Shown here piece by piece: positions 10,511-22,814 of a stretch of 64,000 nucleotides of DNA (its first letter is position 1; every line of letters begins with the position of its first letter). The position numbers and the translations under genes were made by a program. The stretch is from assembly GCA_023213395.1 (NCBI GenBank), contig CM041465.1:197663741-197727740 (forward strand), read 5' to 3'. Below the pieces are notes generated by a model. The model was given only the letters and a program-made list of their open reading frames with translations. It was not told where the DNA came from and searched no databases. The stretch is from Cycas panzhihuaensis. Lineage: Eukaryota; Cycadophyta.

Positions 10511-12582
10511 TCCTAACCCTTATCATTTTAAAGTCCTCTTAGGTCATTTTTGCTCTTCAACATAACAGTTCCTGCTGTAACTTCTGCTCTCCTTCTCTTT
10601 TTACTATAGGTGTACTTGCAGGCCTAGGTTTCCTACAACCCCAGGCTAGGATTCACCTACAACTCCTTGCTTCAATGGTGGAAAGCCTCTCTCCAGGTTT
10701 TATCAAGCAATTTTGGTGCTGATTCTTCTCCAACTCACCTAACAAGTGTCCCTTTCAGCTATCCATTGGAATCTCTCATGCAAACCATTGCAGGGGTCCT
10801 CTTCCTCGCTGTTAGCAGGCCTAGATCTACCATATATCTGCCCAGCAGGTCTTCCAAACCCTTCTCTTCTGGATTTATGGTAAGTTACCCCCATTTTAGA
10901 CCTATTTCTTATCTTATTTGCCTGTTTCCTTTAGGTTTCACTATTGCAAAGTTGTTTTCCATTATATTTGGCTTGTTGTCTCCCGAGTCCACCTTTCTCT
11001 CTGTTAATTTTCTTCAAGAGAGTAGTGGGAGAAGAGTCATAAGGTTGGGTCAAGAGAGTAAGGCAGGGCAACCCCCCTTTTCAGTCCTTCTCTCCAAGGG
11101 TTACCCCTTCCCACCACCTCTTCTCTTGCTCCATGCTCTTCTTGGGATAATTAGGAGTGATTGAGTCCTAGGCTTGCACTGGATTATCAGCATACGTAGC
11201 CCCTTACTGCACTGATTCCATACCTAATCACCTCTTGTTTGGACCCTCGTAGTATCCCTTATATTGTTAGGTATCCCTCGATATCATTGGCAAGGGTTTG
11301 TGATCGGATTGTTGCCCATAGCGATTCCGTGTCTTGCATATTTCCCCAACGCTTTGTCACTCTTTTCTTTGCATCTCTTGGCTATTGTTAGTTGCCTTTA
11401 TCATCACCTTGATGTGCTTGAGAGTTGTGTGGAGAACCCAGCGGAGGGTTGGCCATCTTGAGACTTCTCTTACCCCATTTTTGCTTGATGCTTATCCTTG
11501 CTTGAGACGGGGTTTTAGAGCTTGTTGCAGCAACTATTTTTTGCTAACACTCTAATATAAATATCACATATATACTTGCATGTGCATAGTTTATCTTTTG
11601 TAGCCCCTTCTTGGAAGGGATAAGTTTATGCATCTACAGGTTGTCGTGGTGCTCTTGCGAAGGTATAAAGCGTTCAGATCCAGGTAAGGTCTATCATTTT
11701 GTTCCTTTGCTTTCGCTTTCTTTTCACAAAGGGGAAGGTAAGGAAGCCCCTGTCATTCGCGTCAAGACTTAGCTACGCATCCTTGGATTGACGCGAGGAT
11801 GTACGACGTGCATGAGTGAGGTCCTCCATTAGCCGCTACATCTTTTGGGTGCGTGCATCCTCCCTTTAACTCTCGCTTTCCCTTTCTTACTTTTATTTAG
11901 GATCTATGTGTTAGCTAAGTAGGTTACATATAAAAGTGAAAGGGAAATAATATCTTTTATTTACGTTTGTATATTTGCACATCGTACATTTAACACTCAT
12001 AGAAAAAGAACCTATAGGAAACTTACCCTTTCCTTTTCCTTTGCTTGCAAAGCCTAGCTTGCCCTTTTGGTTTATTCTCACTTGGCATTGTTTGCTTGCA
12101 TATGTGACACCTATTCCAGTTTCCTTTCCCCTTTCTTTTAAAGATCATTAGGGGAAACTTTGGTTTAGTTATCCCATTCTCATCTCTCTCTCTCCCTCTT
12201 GGCCCTATTTGCTTAGTCAAATAACCAAGAGGAACCCAGTCACGTCGTAGGCTATCGCCTACTTTGTCCCTGCTCGTTTCCCTCCATCATAGGGAAACCT
12301 TTGAGGACTCCTCTTTTCTCCTTCCGGCCATCCAAGGGTGGGAGGATCTTCCTCTTGAGTTTATCTAGACTACCTTTCTTATTTTCCCTCTTTCTCTTTG
12401 GGATATAGGACCACTCCAAGGTAGTTGGGTATCATCCGTAGGTCCCAAACTCACACTCCAATGCACAGGGTGCCCTGCATGATACTTACTTCGCTTATAG
12501 GTTTTCACCCGCACCCTCGATACCACCATCGACCATCATCATTCCTACCGAGCTAGGTGACTATCCCGTAGATGCGCATCTA

Positions 12583-12839
12583 CTGGTGACCATACTGGGG
12601 ACTTGCCAGTAAGGGAGCTAGTTCTCATCCCTTCCTATTGATACTATTACCTTATAGTGGTCTCCTCCACTTCATCTTTTGTTGGGCAACCCCCAACACG
12701 CGCACTTTACATCTTTTTCTTCTTCTAAAGTGTTGGCAAGTTTTGTATGCAACGTTTCTTACGTCATCTACGCAGTTTGCCTCCATTGTTAGAAGATCTT
12801 GAGTATCGTCTTCTTTCATCGTCAGATTCCAATTCGACT
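12583..12839 (+). promoter_or_regulatory. Primer binding site and 5' leader of gypsy A
   Basis: TGGTGACCATACTGGGGACT begins at 12584, one base after the LTR. The pattern follows the Athila-type site TGGCGCCGTTGCCGGGGA with several changes; which tRNA primes it cannot be told by eye. A conserved GCCAGTAAGGGAGCTAG follows, and the leader runs to the gag ATG at 12840. Confidence 0.75.
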
Positions 12840-13196
12840 ATGGAAGGATACCATTCTGATTAGACTTATCATGCATTTGCCTCGGGAACTCATGAGTTCC
12901 CCGCATCTATTCTGGGATCCACCCAAGAGGGTGACGATCCTATTTACTACTCGGGTGACCAACGTCACCCACTTGACACCCATCCTTCTACTCATATGGT
13001 AGAAGGCCCATCTCCTCTTGAGGTTCATCATCTAGTTGGTGATTCTTATGAGGAGCACCCTGAGGGGTCTACTTCATTTAAGGTCACATCTACCTCTTAT
13101 GATCATGTAGATACCCCTCCTGCCGATGTGGTTGAAGCCCTTCGTGAGTGCTTTCGAGCGGCTCGTCTTCAATCACGTCTTAGATGGTTTGAAGAT
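12840..13196 (+). pseudogene. Gypsy A gag, first 119 codons (severed by B)
   Basis: The start ATG (MEGYHSD) corresponds to MEGYSSDW in element B. The segment is about 75-80% similar to B over GSTQEGDDPIYY, EGSTSF and PPADVVEALRECFRAARLQ, and stops after WFED, where B is inserted. Bases 13192-13196 (AAGAT) are the left target duplication. The N-terminal part of gag has no defined domain. A TAG at codon 8 replaces the Trp of B. Confidence 0.88.
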
Positions 13197-15929
13197 TATT
13201 TCCTGTCTTTCGGGAATGGATACAGAGTTACCAACTCAGGTAAGTACAGGTATGCTTCTCAACTTATTAATTGTTTTCTTTTGAGTTGAGTGTATGCTTA
13301 CATGTTGTGATCTCGTAGATGATCTTGTCTTCATCTACACCTACTCAGCCTATGACGACTATAGCGGGGGCATATTCCCAGTGAGTGTGGCACCTTGGTG
13401 GCCATTCCACTTCCCGTATTCTGCCCTACTCACTCCAAGATCCATTTGGCTTGTGCCACCTCTACCCATGTGATGGCCCGTCATTGTTTGGTTGACTTGC
13501 CACATCGTTTGAAACCTATTTTTGCACTTCTTGACTGGTTTGTTGGCTTGTTTGCCCTTGGGTAGGTGTCTCAACCCCCCATTAGCCTCTTTCGTCATTG
13601 GCCCACAATCCAGGTTGGTTGTCTAGGCCAGATTTAGCCCCTGGTCATGTACTGCCACAAATATCATGGTACCACTACAAATTCAACGGTATCGCCGAAT
13701 TTGCGGCAGGATGATTGTTCAAGTTTGTTTTTAAAAAATCTACCATGGCAATTTTGCATTTATTGCGAAACTACCACGTGTTTCACAATTGACTCACTAC
13801 CAGCTGCACTTTAATCGCTCGTTTTAGGGTTTGGGCTAGGTATTTAAGTCCTCTTTAACTCATTTTTAGGATCTTTTGCTCATTTTTTGAATGCTTCTCA
13901 AGGAAAAATGCCCTGTGCTCTACTATACCCTATTGCTCCACTGCTGCTACAGGACCTGCACCTCTCCTCTAGTGCCCAGCTCTCCTTTGGTATGGCTAGG
14001 ACATCTTCCCAGCCCTTCACACGTCTTGGAAAGGGCCCCTTTAGAGAGATCTTAGCGTTTTCTTGCTAAGGCAGCCATCAAGCATCTTCAAAGTGTAGGT
14101 GTTTCCTTCAACTCCATTAGCAGGGGTTCCAAACTTGTTGTTCCATAGCTCTTTAGTAGATTTCTCAGCCTTCCTTCAATAGCTCTTGACTGAGGCAAAA
14201 GCCTCCCTTCCCTTTCTCAGGTATTCATTAGTTTAAGCTACTTCTTATCCAATTTATGCCTTATTTTACTTGTCACTTCTAGCTCTCCTTGATTTGGTCT
14301 TTGAAGGTTGCTCTTGCCCTGCTTTAGGCTATCTTATTTCTACCATTTGAGCCTCCTTCCCTACGTTTCTTGCTCAAGACAATGGCAAAGAGGGGTTACA
14401 TAGTGTTTGGGTGAGAGCTGGGTGGATTCCGCACCACCTTCCACGCTCCTCAAGTGGCTCTTTGCCCCTCAAACCTTCCCTTTTGCCCCATGCTACTCTT
14501 GGCAATCAAACAAGGGTTTGTTAGGCCATTTTTAGTTGCTGAAATCAGCACTGTCACTCATTGCAGTGCTGGTTTGAGGGCTTGCACCTTGATGTGGGCA
14601 ACTCACATAAGCCTCGACTACTTGTCCCTTGCCCAACTTCTCTCCTAGCAACCCAGTTTGCTTCCTATAGCACCCCGGCTTGTTGTGAATCCTCTTGGGC
14701 ACCTTTTAACTCTTGTTGCCTCTATTTCTAGCCCTCTTGCACAGCCTTACCCTCACTACCTTATGGCTTCTTGGGGAAGAGTAGGGTTGTTCCTTGCGGG
14801 AGGTGGGCCACTCTGAGGCTTACTGGTCATTCTCCATCTATTTTGGTTGTTTTCCTCTATAGTGTATCATCATTATATTAAACACTAACGTGCATGTATT
14901 TAAGTTTATGTTTGCTTCATATGTAGATGTATTGTTAGGGCTCTCTATTGTATGCTAGCACCCTTTCTCTGGAAAGGGGGATATTGTCATTTACTTGCAA
15001 GTATTTGGAATACGTAAAGGACCCGTTCCTCTTTCTTCCTTCGCAGGAAAGTGCTTTCATTTATGCTTTACTTTAGTATTTATTTGTTGCTAGCATTGTA
15101 TTCCTTTCTTTTCCTTTCTTGGTACTTTAGTACCACTTTGGGAAAGGTAAGGGAGCTCCGCATTTCAGTCTACCGCAACCCTTCACGTCCACCGCACCTT
15201 GTGGAGTAACTTCGGGTGCCTCTTGGGAACGTCGCCATTTCAACATGCTTCCATTATGGGTACACACTCTCGCTCCACTTCATCACTTTTATTTTCGTTT
15301 CGAGTTCTTTTACATAGTAGTAATTAGCTCATTAGAAAGAGAAAGGGAAATCAACCTCTATTTTGGTTTATGTTTTGGTTGCTTTATTTCGTGCATTATA
15401 TTTACCGTAGGAAAAGGTCCTAGGAAGTCCTCCCCTTTCACCTTCTCCTCGTCTCCCTTGCAAACTTCCCTCTTACTCCACCAATTTGCTTACTTAATTA
15501 GTTTGCTTATATATATATCATAACCTCTTCTCTTTGGTTGTTCCCTTTATGTTCTTTTGGTTCTCCGCTTAGTTGGGTAACCGAGTGGATCCCATTCATA
15601 GGCCATTCACTTGCCTACCTTTTCTTGTTTCCCTTTGCTCTAGGAAAACCCTTGAAGGGTTTTCTCCTTCCCCTTCCAGCCATCCAAGGGTGGGAGGATC
15701 CTTCCCTTAGGTCAACCTAGGCTAACCCTATGCCTCTTCTCTCCTTGTTTGAAGTGGGGAACCACTTCCAGGTAGCTAGATTCCATTTTGTAGGTCCTGA
15801 ACTCGCGCTCCAGTGCACAAGGTGCCCTGCGTGGTATTTGCCCTACTTGTAGGTCTTTTCTCAATTGTACCATCGACCGCTCTTACCATTCCTACTCAAT
15901 TGGGTAGCTATCTCATAGACATGCATCCG
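13197..15929 (+). repeat. 5' LTR of gypsy B (2733 bp)
   Basis: It starts TATTTCCTGTC (TGTTTCCTGG in the 3' copy) and ends ATGCATCCG just before the primer site. It is full length against 27398-30112. The open frames at 15245-15523 and 15538-15720 lie within it and are not a separate gene. Confidence 0.94.
13650..13710 (+). promoter_or_regulatory. Nested inverted repeats and TATA region of LTR B
   Basis: GCCACAAAT (13653) pairs with ATTTGCGGC (13698-13706), with an inner AAATTC/GAATTT pair between them. The 3' LTR keeps the same arrangement (27849-27910). A candidate TATA, TATTTAAG, lies at 13841-13848. Confidence 0.45.
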
Positions 15930-16192
15930 CTGGTGACCATACTAGGGATTGCCAGTAAGGGAGCTAGTTTCCGCTCTCTTCCGCTGGTTTTGCTACCTCT
16001 TTGTAGTTCTTTTTCTACTTCGTTCTCTCTATTAGGCGTTCCCCAATGCGTGTGCCTTCATCGCCCTTTCCTTTTCCTAACATTATTGGTTGACCTTGCA
16101 TGCGATGCTTCTCTCATCGCTTATGTAGTCTACCTCCATTGTTAGAAGACCCCGAGTATCATCCTCTTCCTTTGTCAGATTTTGATTTGACT
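15930..16192 (+). promoter_or_regulatory. Primer binding site and leader of gypsy B
   Basis: TGGTGACCATACTAGGGATT starts at 15931, one base after the LTR, and matches the site of element A apart from transitions. The leader is 263 bases long. The upstream ATG at 16100 is in frame with gag, but only the ATG at 16193 corresponds to the start of A. Confidence 0.75.
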
Positions 16193-18420
16193 ATGGAGGG
16201 ATACTCTTCTGATTGGGCCTACTACACCTCAACTTTGGAAACTGATGATTTTCCTTCTTCTATTCCGGGATCCACCCAAGAGGGTGATGATCCCATTTAC
16301 TACCCAGGTGACCAACATCACCTGCTCAACAACCATCCCTCTACCCATGCAGTAGAAGGATCCTTTCCTCTTAAGATTTACCACTCAGTTGGTGACTCTT
16401 ATGAGGAACGTCCTGAGGGATCTACTTCGTTTGAGGTCTCAACTACCTCTTATGAGTATGTAAGCACCCCTCCTGTCGATGTAGTTGAAGCTCTTAACGA
16501 GTGCCGTCGCACAGCTCATTTCCAACCGCATCCTAGATGGTTTGAGGATGCTTTACGTGGAGGAGCCTCTTCTTCTCTCGCTCCTCCCCCACTTGCCTCA
16601 TCCTCATCTACTCTTCCTGTAACAACCAATCCTTTCGTGCCTACGCATGTGTCCCGCTCCTTTACTATTCCTGTTGTGGGGGCACATGTTGCACCTTCTA
16701 TTCCTCACCAAGGTCTTAGTGTTTCAGGATCTTCCCACTGTATGTCTTTTCCTCAGCTGAAGGTTAGCATACCCTTCCCTAACCAAACCAATGTGCCATC
16801 CCCCAATGTGGTACATACCTTCCCTAGTAGGCCTGTCGGCCCTACTAACCCTTCAACCATTAGTCATATGGGACCCTCTCCTACACACTCTCAAAACCAA
16901 CCTGTTGGTGCTTCCTTTTACATCCCCCCAGGGTATACTTCTCAGCCTTGGGGGTAGGGTAGAGGAAGTCACCTCCCAGCTTATGGAGTGGATCTGCTAC
17001 ACCCATATGGGGTTGCTCCATCTACGGGTGGCCCATTTAAGCAAAACGCAGTTCCACATCCATCTTTTCTGTCATCTAGCGCAGTCCCTTTTGCCATGCC
17101 TTTGCAAGGGAACCTGACTCCCTTCCAAGGCACCTATCCTCAAGTCCCCTCCTAGCAAGGGGTGTTTCCTCAAGGAGGGATAGGTATGCCACCCTTGTCC
17201 ACTCCTTGCTCACTACCTACTATGTCATTTGTTGATCCTATGGCCCAGGTGAGGACATGCCCCTTCATGGACTATAGATCAACACCTTTATCCGTTGAGG
17301 CATTAAGAACCAATCTACCACCTCATCCCCCTGAAGTTCCTAGATTCGACGGAACTTCGTCACAAGACCCAATGGAGCATGTACGTAGCTTTTCTATGGC
17401 ATGCATCGATTACTGGGCTTACGACCACATTCTAATGAAGTTGTTTCCATGATCCTTACAGGGTGACGCCCTTAAATGGTTTTACTGTCTCCTTGCCCAT
17501 TCCATTTATTCATTCCAGCAATTGGTGGACGAGTTCATCAACTACTTTGATGTAGCCCGTCCATTTAAGAGCGGAATGAAATTACTCCTTTTGCTCAAAT
17601 AAGGTCACGATGAGATGAATCATAACTTTGTACAACAATTCCATGACTTGCTTCACTCCACTAAGGCAACATTACCTGAGGAGTTGAAGTGAGATCTCTT
17701 TGTTAATGCTCTTCGTCCCGAAGTGCATGTGGAAGTCCTTAAAATGGGGGTGACCACATGCGACTACGCGATCGCTAAGTGCTTAACATTGGAGGCTATT
17801 GAGATCCAAGCCAGTCTTAAGAAACCTCTTAAGCCCTCACAATGACGTGAGGCACTACCTTCAACCAAAGATACCAAACCTTCATAACCTACCAGGTCTT
17901 CCTCTCACCCAACTGAGAGGACCTTAGACCCTCTCACATCTTCCATATGCTCGTTCAAGCGTATAATGAAGGAGCTTAAGCTTCAAGCCCCTTCATCCCC
18001 AACATCCAATAAATAAGTCCAACAAACAACTCAAGCTCCCCTCCCCAGGAATGGAAACACCCAATCCTCTCAAGCGAGAAGGTCAGATCACCTGCTTGAG
18101 AAGAAGTGGTGCTCCATTCATGGAGAGTGCTTCCATGATGACTTGCATTGCAGGGCCCAGCATTCTAAGGATACCCCTCGACGCGACTCTTCCTCTAAAT
18201 GGGCCTCAAGGCCTAATTTGGACCAACCAATTCACAAGGATCCATTCCCTAAACATACGGAATGCAATCGTAACACCCAATCCAAGAATAACCAGAACCG
18301 AGGAAGATCGCCTAATTCTCGTCCTTCCTACGATAAAGGGAAGGGTACTCGGGATTCGTCCTCTTCCTCCTATTCCCTTAGTTGTCGTACCCCATCACCT
18401 TTGCAACCCCAGAATAAGGG
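16193..18420 (+). pseudogene. Gypsy B gag
   Basis: Gag makes the particle and binds element RNA. The N-terminal 250 residues are Pro/Ser/Thr-rich. The retrotransposon gag domain follows at about 17335-17700 (PRFDGTSSQDPMEHVRSF, GDALKWFYCL, FVQQFHDLLHST). A zinc knuckle of the C-x2-H-x4-H-x4-C type, CSIHGECFHDDLHC, lies at 18111-18152, and basic linker sequence comes after it. ATG 16193 is chosen because element A starts at the same residue. In-frame stops occur at 16955 (TAG) and 17450 (TGA), both shared with A, plus several private ones such as K*GHDEM. There is no frameshift in this part. Confidence 0.88.
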
Positions 18421-19975
18421 GAAGAAGGTGATCCAGTTGCTTGAGGTGACTCCTTCTTATGCCCTTACGCGGTCTCAAGCCGCCAAGGAAGCAGTAGGGG
18501 ATTCTTCTTCTTCTGCTCCTTCTGACCCTCTTCTGGAGAACCCTCCTCCGAAAATACCTCTCTTCCCCAAGGCTACTCCTGTATGCCTGGGTTGTTACGA
18601 TTTCCAAAGGGCACTTACCCAGCCTACTGTGAAGGGTAAGCCCTTCTCCATCATGGACGAGCTCCACATAGTTGCTGCAGGAATGTCCTTGATGGACGTT
18701 TTCAGGAGTTGTCCCAAGCAGCGGGCCCTCCTCCTGGAAGCTTTAGGATCGAACGACGCACCTATTCACGCTTTGGGTGTTACCCAAAGTCGTAAATCCA
18801 TCATTTTGTTTGATCCTAAGGACCTTCCTCCCACTGGTGAAAGGGAATTTCAGTGGAACTTCTCATTCACTATCACTATCGATACACCCGATTATACTCT
18901 TCGAAGGACTGTTGTCGATAACAGTTCTTTCGTGAATGCCATGCCCTTGCGTGTCATGCAAGAGCTCAGTATTTCCACTTTGGAACCTGTTCCATGGTGA
19001 TGTCAAGGTTATGATAGTAGCGAGAAGACCCCTTTGAGATCTGTCGTGATTCCGCTCATCCTTGAGGGTAAGACTATTCTTGCCGATGTTGTAGTCCTCG
19101 ATGTCGACGTCAACTACAACCTCCTTTTAGGTCATCCATGGCTCGACCAAATGGGAGCCGTGTGCTCGACTCTTTGGGGACAACTTAAACTCATCCATGA
19201 TGGGTGAATGAGGGTGATTCCCCGTGAACGTCGACTTGCTAAACAAACTCGTTCTGCTAATCTAGCAAACCGAGGTCCTTTTATGCATGCCTTGACTTGC
19301 TCTGTTGGTATACCCAATCCGTCTGAGGAAGATCCCGCATCTTCTTCCCCTAGTCTCATGCGGTTCACCCCTATTGGCGTTGGGAGCTATGGGTACCTTG
19401 CTTCATTTAGTGACGATGAGTCGTATAACGAGGACGAGGATTGTCTCCACCCTGTCTCTTTCCTTTGCACTAGTAGGTCGCACCCGTCTCATTCTAGATC
19501 TCCTTCTAGAACCACTTTTGGTGAGACTAGCCACTCCTACGTGTCACATGTCATCACTCGTGTTGACTTGTCCATCATCAGTTCTTCTCCCTCATCACCT
19601 CCTGTAGGTGATGGTTTTGAAGAATTGCCTTTTGCTCCTTCCGAGGAGCCTCCTTTTGACTCTCCTTCAGAGTCTCGCGAGGAAGACAACCAACCGGATG
19701 ACCATCACAGTCCCATTGCCTCCACTCCCTCTAACACTTCATCTACTCGAAGCAAGGTCATCCATAGGGTGGATTACTTCGAGGATGATGAATCCCTACT
19801 TGAGCACCTAGTGGCCTTCGTGCCTAACTTACCTTCTGGCCACCATAGGCTAGGTTACCAGAAGATCCTTGTGATTGGATCCACACTTGTCGATCTAATC
19901 CCGTCTCCTATTCCACCTCCTCCTGTTGACCTTGCCCCTCTCCACTTCGAGGAGGGTAATTCCATGTGCATGGGA
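18421..19975 (+). pseudogene. Gypsy B aspartic protease and PR-RT spacer
   Basis: The frame continues unbroken from gag. The protease-like domain has TVVDNSSFVNAMPLRVMQEL (about 18908-18967), where the family usually has D(T/N)GS, and the C-terminal VLDVDVNYNLLLGHPWLDQMGAV (about 19097-19161), whose YNLLLG stretch is typical. Asp is kept, but the following residues read Asn-Ser-Ser in both A and B. A long acidic, Ser-rich spacer follows (about 19380-19900). Stops lie at 18998 (TGA) and 19205 (TGA). A one-base deletion near 19974, visible against A (GGGAC versus GGGGAC), shifts the frame before RT. Confidence 0.8.
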
Positions 19976-21470
19976 CAACCCAAGACATGGTCTTGGCCCC
20001 CGGAAAGGTCATTAAGGTTGGGATAGAATGCTCTCCTGATGAGGTAAGGGAGTACTCCCTTTTGTTCTAGGAGTTTCAGGACATTTTCGCGTGGGATTAT
20101 GCTGACATGAAGGGAATTGATCCCTCCATTGTCACCCATAACCTCACCATAATCCCTGGTGCCTGCCCTGTGTGCCAGAAGCAATGTCCCCTTCACCTGA
20201 ATCTCTGAGTCACCGTCAAGATGGAGGTTGAGAAGCTTTTGGACACTAGGCTTATTACTTCCATTGACTACCCTAAGTGGGTCTCCAATATTGTCCCTGT
20301 TGCTAAAAAGAATGGGGCAATTCGTATATATATCGATTTCTGCGACATTAACAATGCTTGTCCTAAGGACAACTTCCCTCTCCCCTTTATCAATCAAATT
20401 ATTGATCGTACCACCAGATTCGAAGTCATGTCTTTAATGGATGGCTTCTTTGGCTATAACCAAATTTAGATTTCCCCTAAAGACTGCCACAAGACGGCCT
20501 TCACTACACCATGGGGTACCTTTACCTACAAGGCAATGCCCTTTAGCCTTAAGAATGCAGGTGCTACTTACCAAAGAGCCATGCATTTCATCTTCCACGA
20601 CCTCATTGATAACACATTGGAGGTCTTCATGGATGATATGATGGGCCTCTCTCATGTCAGGGCCCATCATCCCTCTGACTTGCGGGCCATCTTTTCATGA
20701 TGCTGCAAGTACCATGTCAGTTTAAATCCACTCAAGTGCGTGTTTGCCATTACCTCAGGCAAACTCCTTGGGTTCCTTGTGTCCAAACAAGGAATTCAGA
20801 TTGATCCTGACAAGGTCAGGGCAATCTTTGACATGCTGCCGCCTAAGACCCAACGACAGATTAAGTCATTCCTAGGTAGGCTTAGTTTTCTCAGGCGCTT
20901 CTTAGCAAACTTCACTGTAAGTGCTAAACCCCTTACAAACCTATTGAAGAAGGGAGCCCCTTTTGCCTAGTTTGATAAGACCCAAAAGGCCTTTGAAGGA
21001 CTCAAGGAAGCCCTTGCTTCTGCTCCTATGCTGGCATCTCCTCAATTCAATAGGCCCTTCGTCCTATACACCTCGGTGACTGATGAATTCTTGAGTGCTA
21101 TGTTAGCTGAAGAGGATGACTCAGGAGCTAAGAGAGCCATATATTTCATTAGTCGCACCCTCGTGGCTATTGAACTTAACTATTCTCCTGCCGAGAAGGA
21201 GTGTCTCTCCTTGGTCCATGCGTCTAAGAAGTTCAGACACTACTTGTTTGGCAACACCACCAAGGTGATCGTCTAATCCGATCCCTTGTAATACTTGCTC
21301 ACTCGTTCAGATTTGATGGGTAGGGCCAGTCGGTGGGTCATCCTGCTTCAAGAATTCAACCTTCATATCATTAACCGGAAATCAAAGAAGGGAATGGTAG
21401 TGGCCGAGCAGCTCACAGATGCCCCTATCTCTAACTCCTTTGGTGCCCCCGTCGACGATTCTCTCCCGAT
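19976..21470 (+). pseudogene. Gypsy B reverse transcriptase and gypsy-type RNase H
   Basis: RT reads EKLLDTRLITSIDYPKWVSN, VAKKNGAIRIYIDFCDINNA, DNFPLPFINQIIDRT, and MSLMDGFFGYNQI in order. The polymerase motif is EVFMDDMMG (20620-20643), with Phe instead of Tyr. The RNase H that follows (RPFVLYTSVTDEFLSAML at about 21051-21104, AIYFISRTL, AEKECLSLVHA) looks degenerate at the active site, as is usual in elements that acquired a second RNase H. All pieces lie in one frame with stops at 20467 (TAG), 20698 (TGA), 20968 (TAG) and 21274 (TAA). A second one-base deletion near 21467 shifts the frame before integrase. Confidence 0.92.
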
Positions 21471-22769
21471 GAGTCTATCTTAACGATTCAGGGCGCTTCT
21501 CCTCATCCACTCATCGGCAATGAGTAGTATAGTGATATAGTGTGGTATCTCACACAGCAGCAATACCGCCCCAATGCTAGTAGTAAAGTTAGATCTCGCA
21601 TCCGGACTCCTGCCAGGCAATACTTCCTCGTGAGTGAAGTATTGTATAAGAGGTCCTTCGATGGGATCCTCCTCCGCTGTGTCACTACTGATGAAGCTGA
21701 CCAAATACTCCACGAATGCCACCATGGTATTTGTGGGGGCCACTTTGGGGGCCAGTCTATGGCTCAGAGGATCCTTCGCATGGGTTATTTTTGGCCATCC
21801 CTTTTCAAGGACGCCCATGCCTTTGCTCTTAGATGTTGGAGATGTCAGGAACACGCCAACATCTCCCATGTACCTTCCGAGGCCCTTCACCCCATTGTTT
21901 CTCCATGGCCTTTTGCTCAGTGGGGACTAGACCTCATTAGGGCTATCTCTCCATCTTCATCGTCGTAGCACAAGTTTATCTTGACTACCACAGAGTACTT
22001 TACTAAATGGGCAAAGGCCATCCCCTTGATCACTACTCCTGGTAAGACGATAGCCACATTCATTTATCAGCACATCATTTACCGTTTCAGGATTCCAGAC
22101 GTCCTAATCACTGACAATGGAACCCCCTTTTATAATAAGGAGATGGATGAGCTTTGCGAGAAGTTCAAGATTTCTCACAAAACTTCTTCTCCTTACTACC
22201 CCCAGACAAATGGCCAAGTGGAGTCTTTCAATAAGACTCTCGTCAGTATCCTAAAGAAAACTGTTGCTCAGTCCCAAAAGGATTGGCACCTCCAGCTGCC
22301 CTCCGCTTTGTGGGCTTACTGCACCTCTATCTGTTCTGCCACTGGAATGACCCCATTCTCCCTGGTCTACGGTACCAAGGCGATACTCCCGCTGGGGGTA
22401 GAGATTCCTTCTTTACAAGTCTCTCTTCGAGGTCTCATCAACGAAAAGTCTATCCGTCAGGCTCGTATTTTGGACCTCGAGGCTTTGGATGAGAGATGCT
22501 TAGCTGCTTATCAGGCTAACCTAGCATCTAAAGCTCGCTCATAAAGGACCTACGATAAACATCTTCCTTCCCATCCTTTATTTCCTGGGGACTACGTCCT
22601 CAAGCTTGAATATCTCCATGACCGTTTGACTAAATTCAAACCCTGATAGATTAGCCCTTTTGTCATTATCGAGACCCTTGGTAATGGTGCTTATAAGATA
22701 GCCACCCTAGAAGGGTTTGAATTTGAGAAAGCTGTTAATGGGAAATTCCTTAAGAAGTTTTACGTATGA
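21471..22769 (+). pseudogene. Gypsy B integrase (end of gag-pol)
   Basis: The zinc domain is HECHHGICGGHF...CWRCQEH (HHCC, about 21710-21855). The DDE core has WGLDLI (about 21922-21939), LITDNGTPF (22109-22135) and NGQVESFNK (22211-22237). The C-terminal part (KLEYLHDRLTKF to FVII) matches gypsy integrases, and no chromodomain follows, which fits the Tat/Athila clade. The end is FLKKFYV with TGA at 22767-22769. Stops occur at 21966 (TAG) and 22542 (TAA). Correcting for the two small deletions, the B polyprotein was about 2192 residues, almost the same as A. Confidence 0.93.
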
Positions 22770-22814
22770 TCTTTTGGTGATCCCATCGCCATGCTTTGAA
22801 ACGAGCCTAAACTA

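Larger units (their letters stand above)
9841..12582 (+). repeat. 5' LTR of gypsy A (2742 bp)
   Basis: It starts TATTTCCCAG (TG changed to TA; the 3' copy has TGTTTC) and ends GCATCTA, one base before the primer site. It matches 39704-42488 throughout. The open frames inside (for example 10667-11164) are broken in the 3' copy, so I treat the LTR as noncoding. Confidence 0.93.

Noticed and set aside
10667-11555. Open frames of 65-165 codons in the 5' LTR of A
   Set aside because: The 3' LTR copy (40565-41400) breaks them with stops and indels; they are chance frames in noncoding LTR sequence.
19855-20397. 180-codon minus-strand frame opposite the PR-RT junction of B
   Set aside because: It lies opposite the spacer and RT of pol, and the plus-strand frame has the recognisable motifs.
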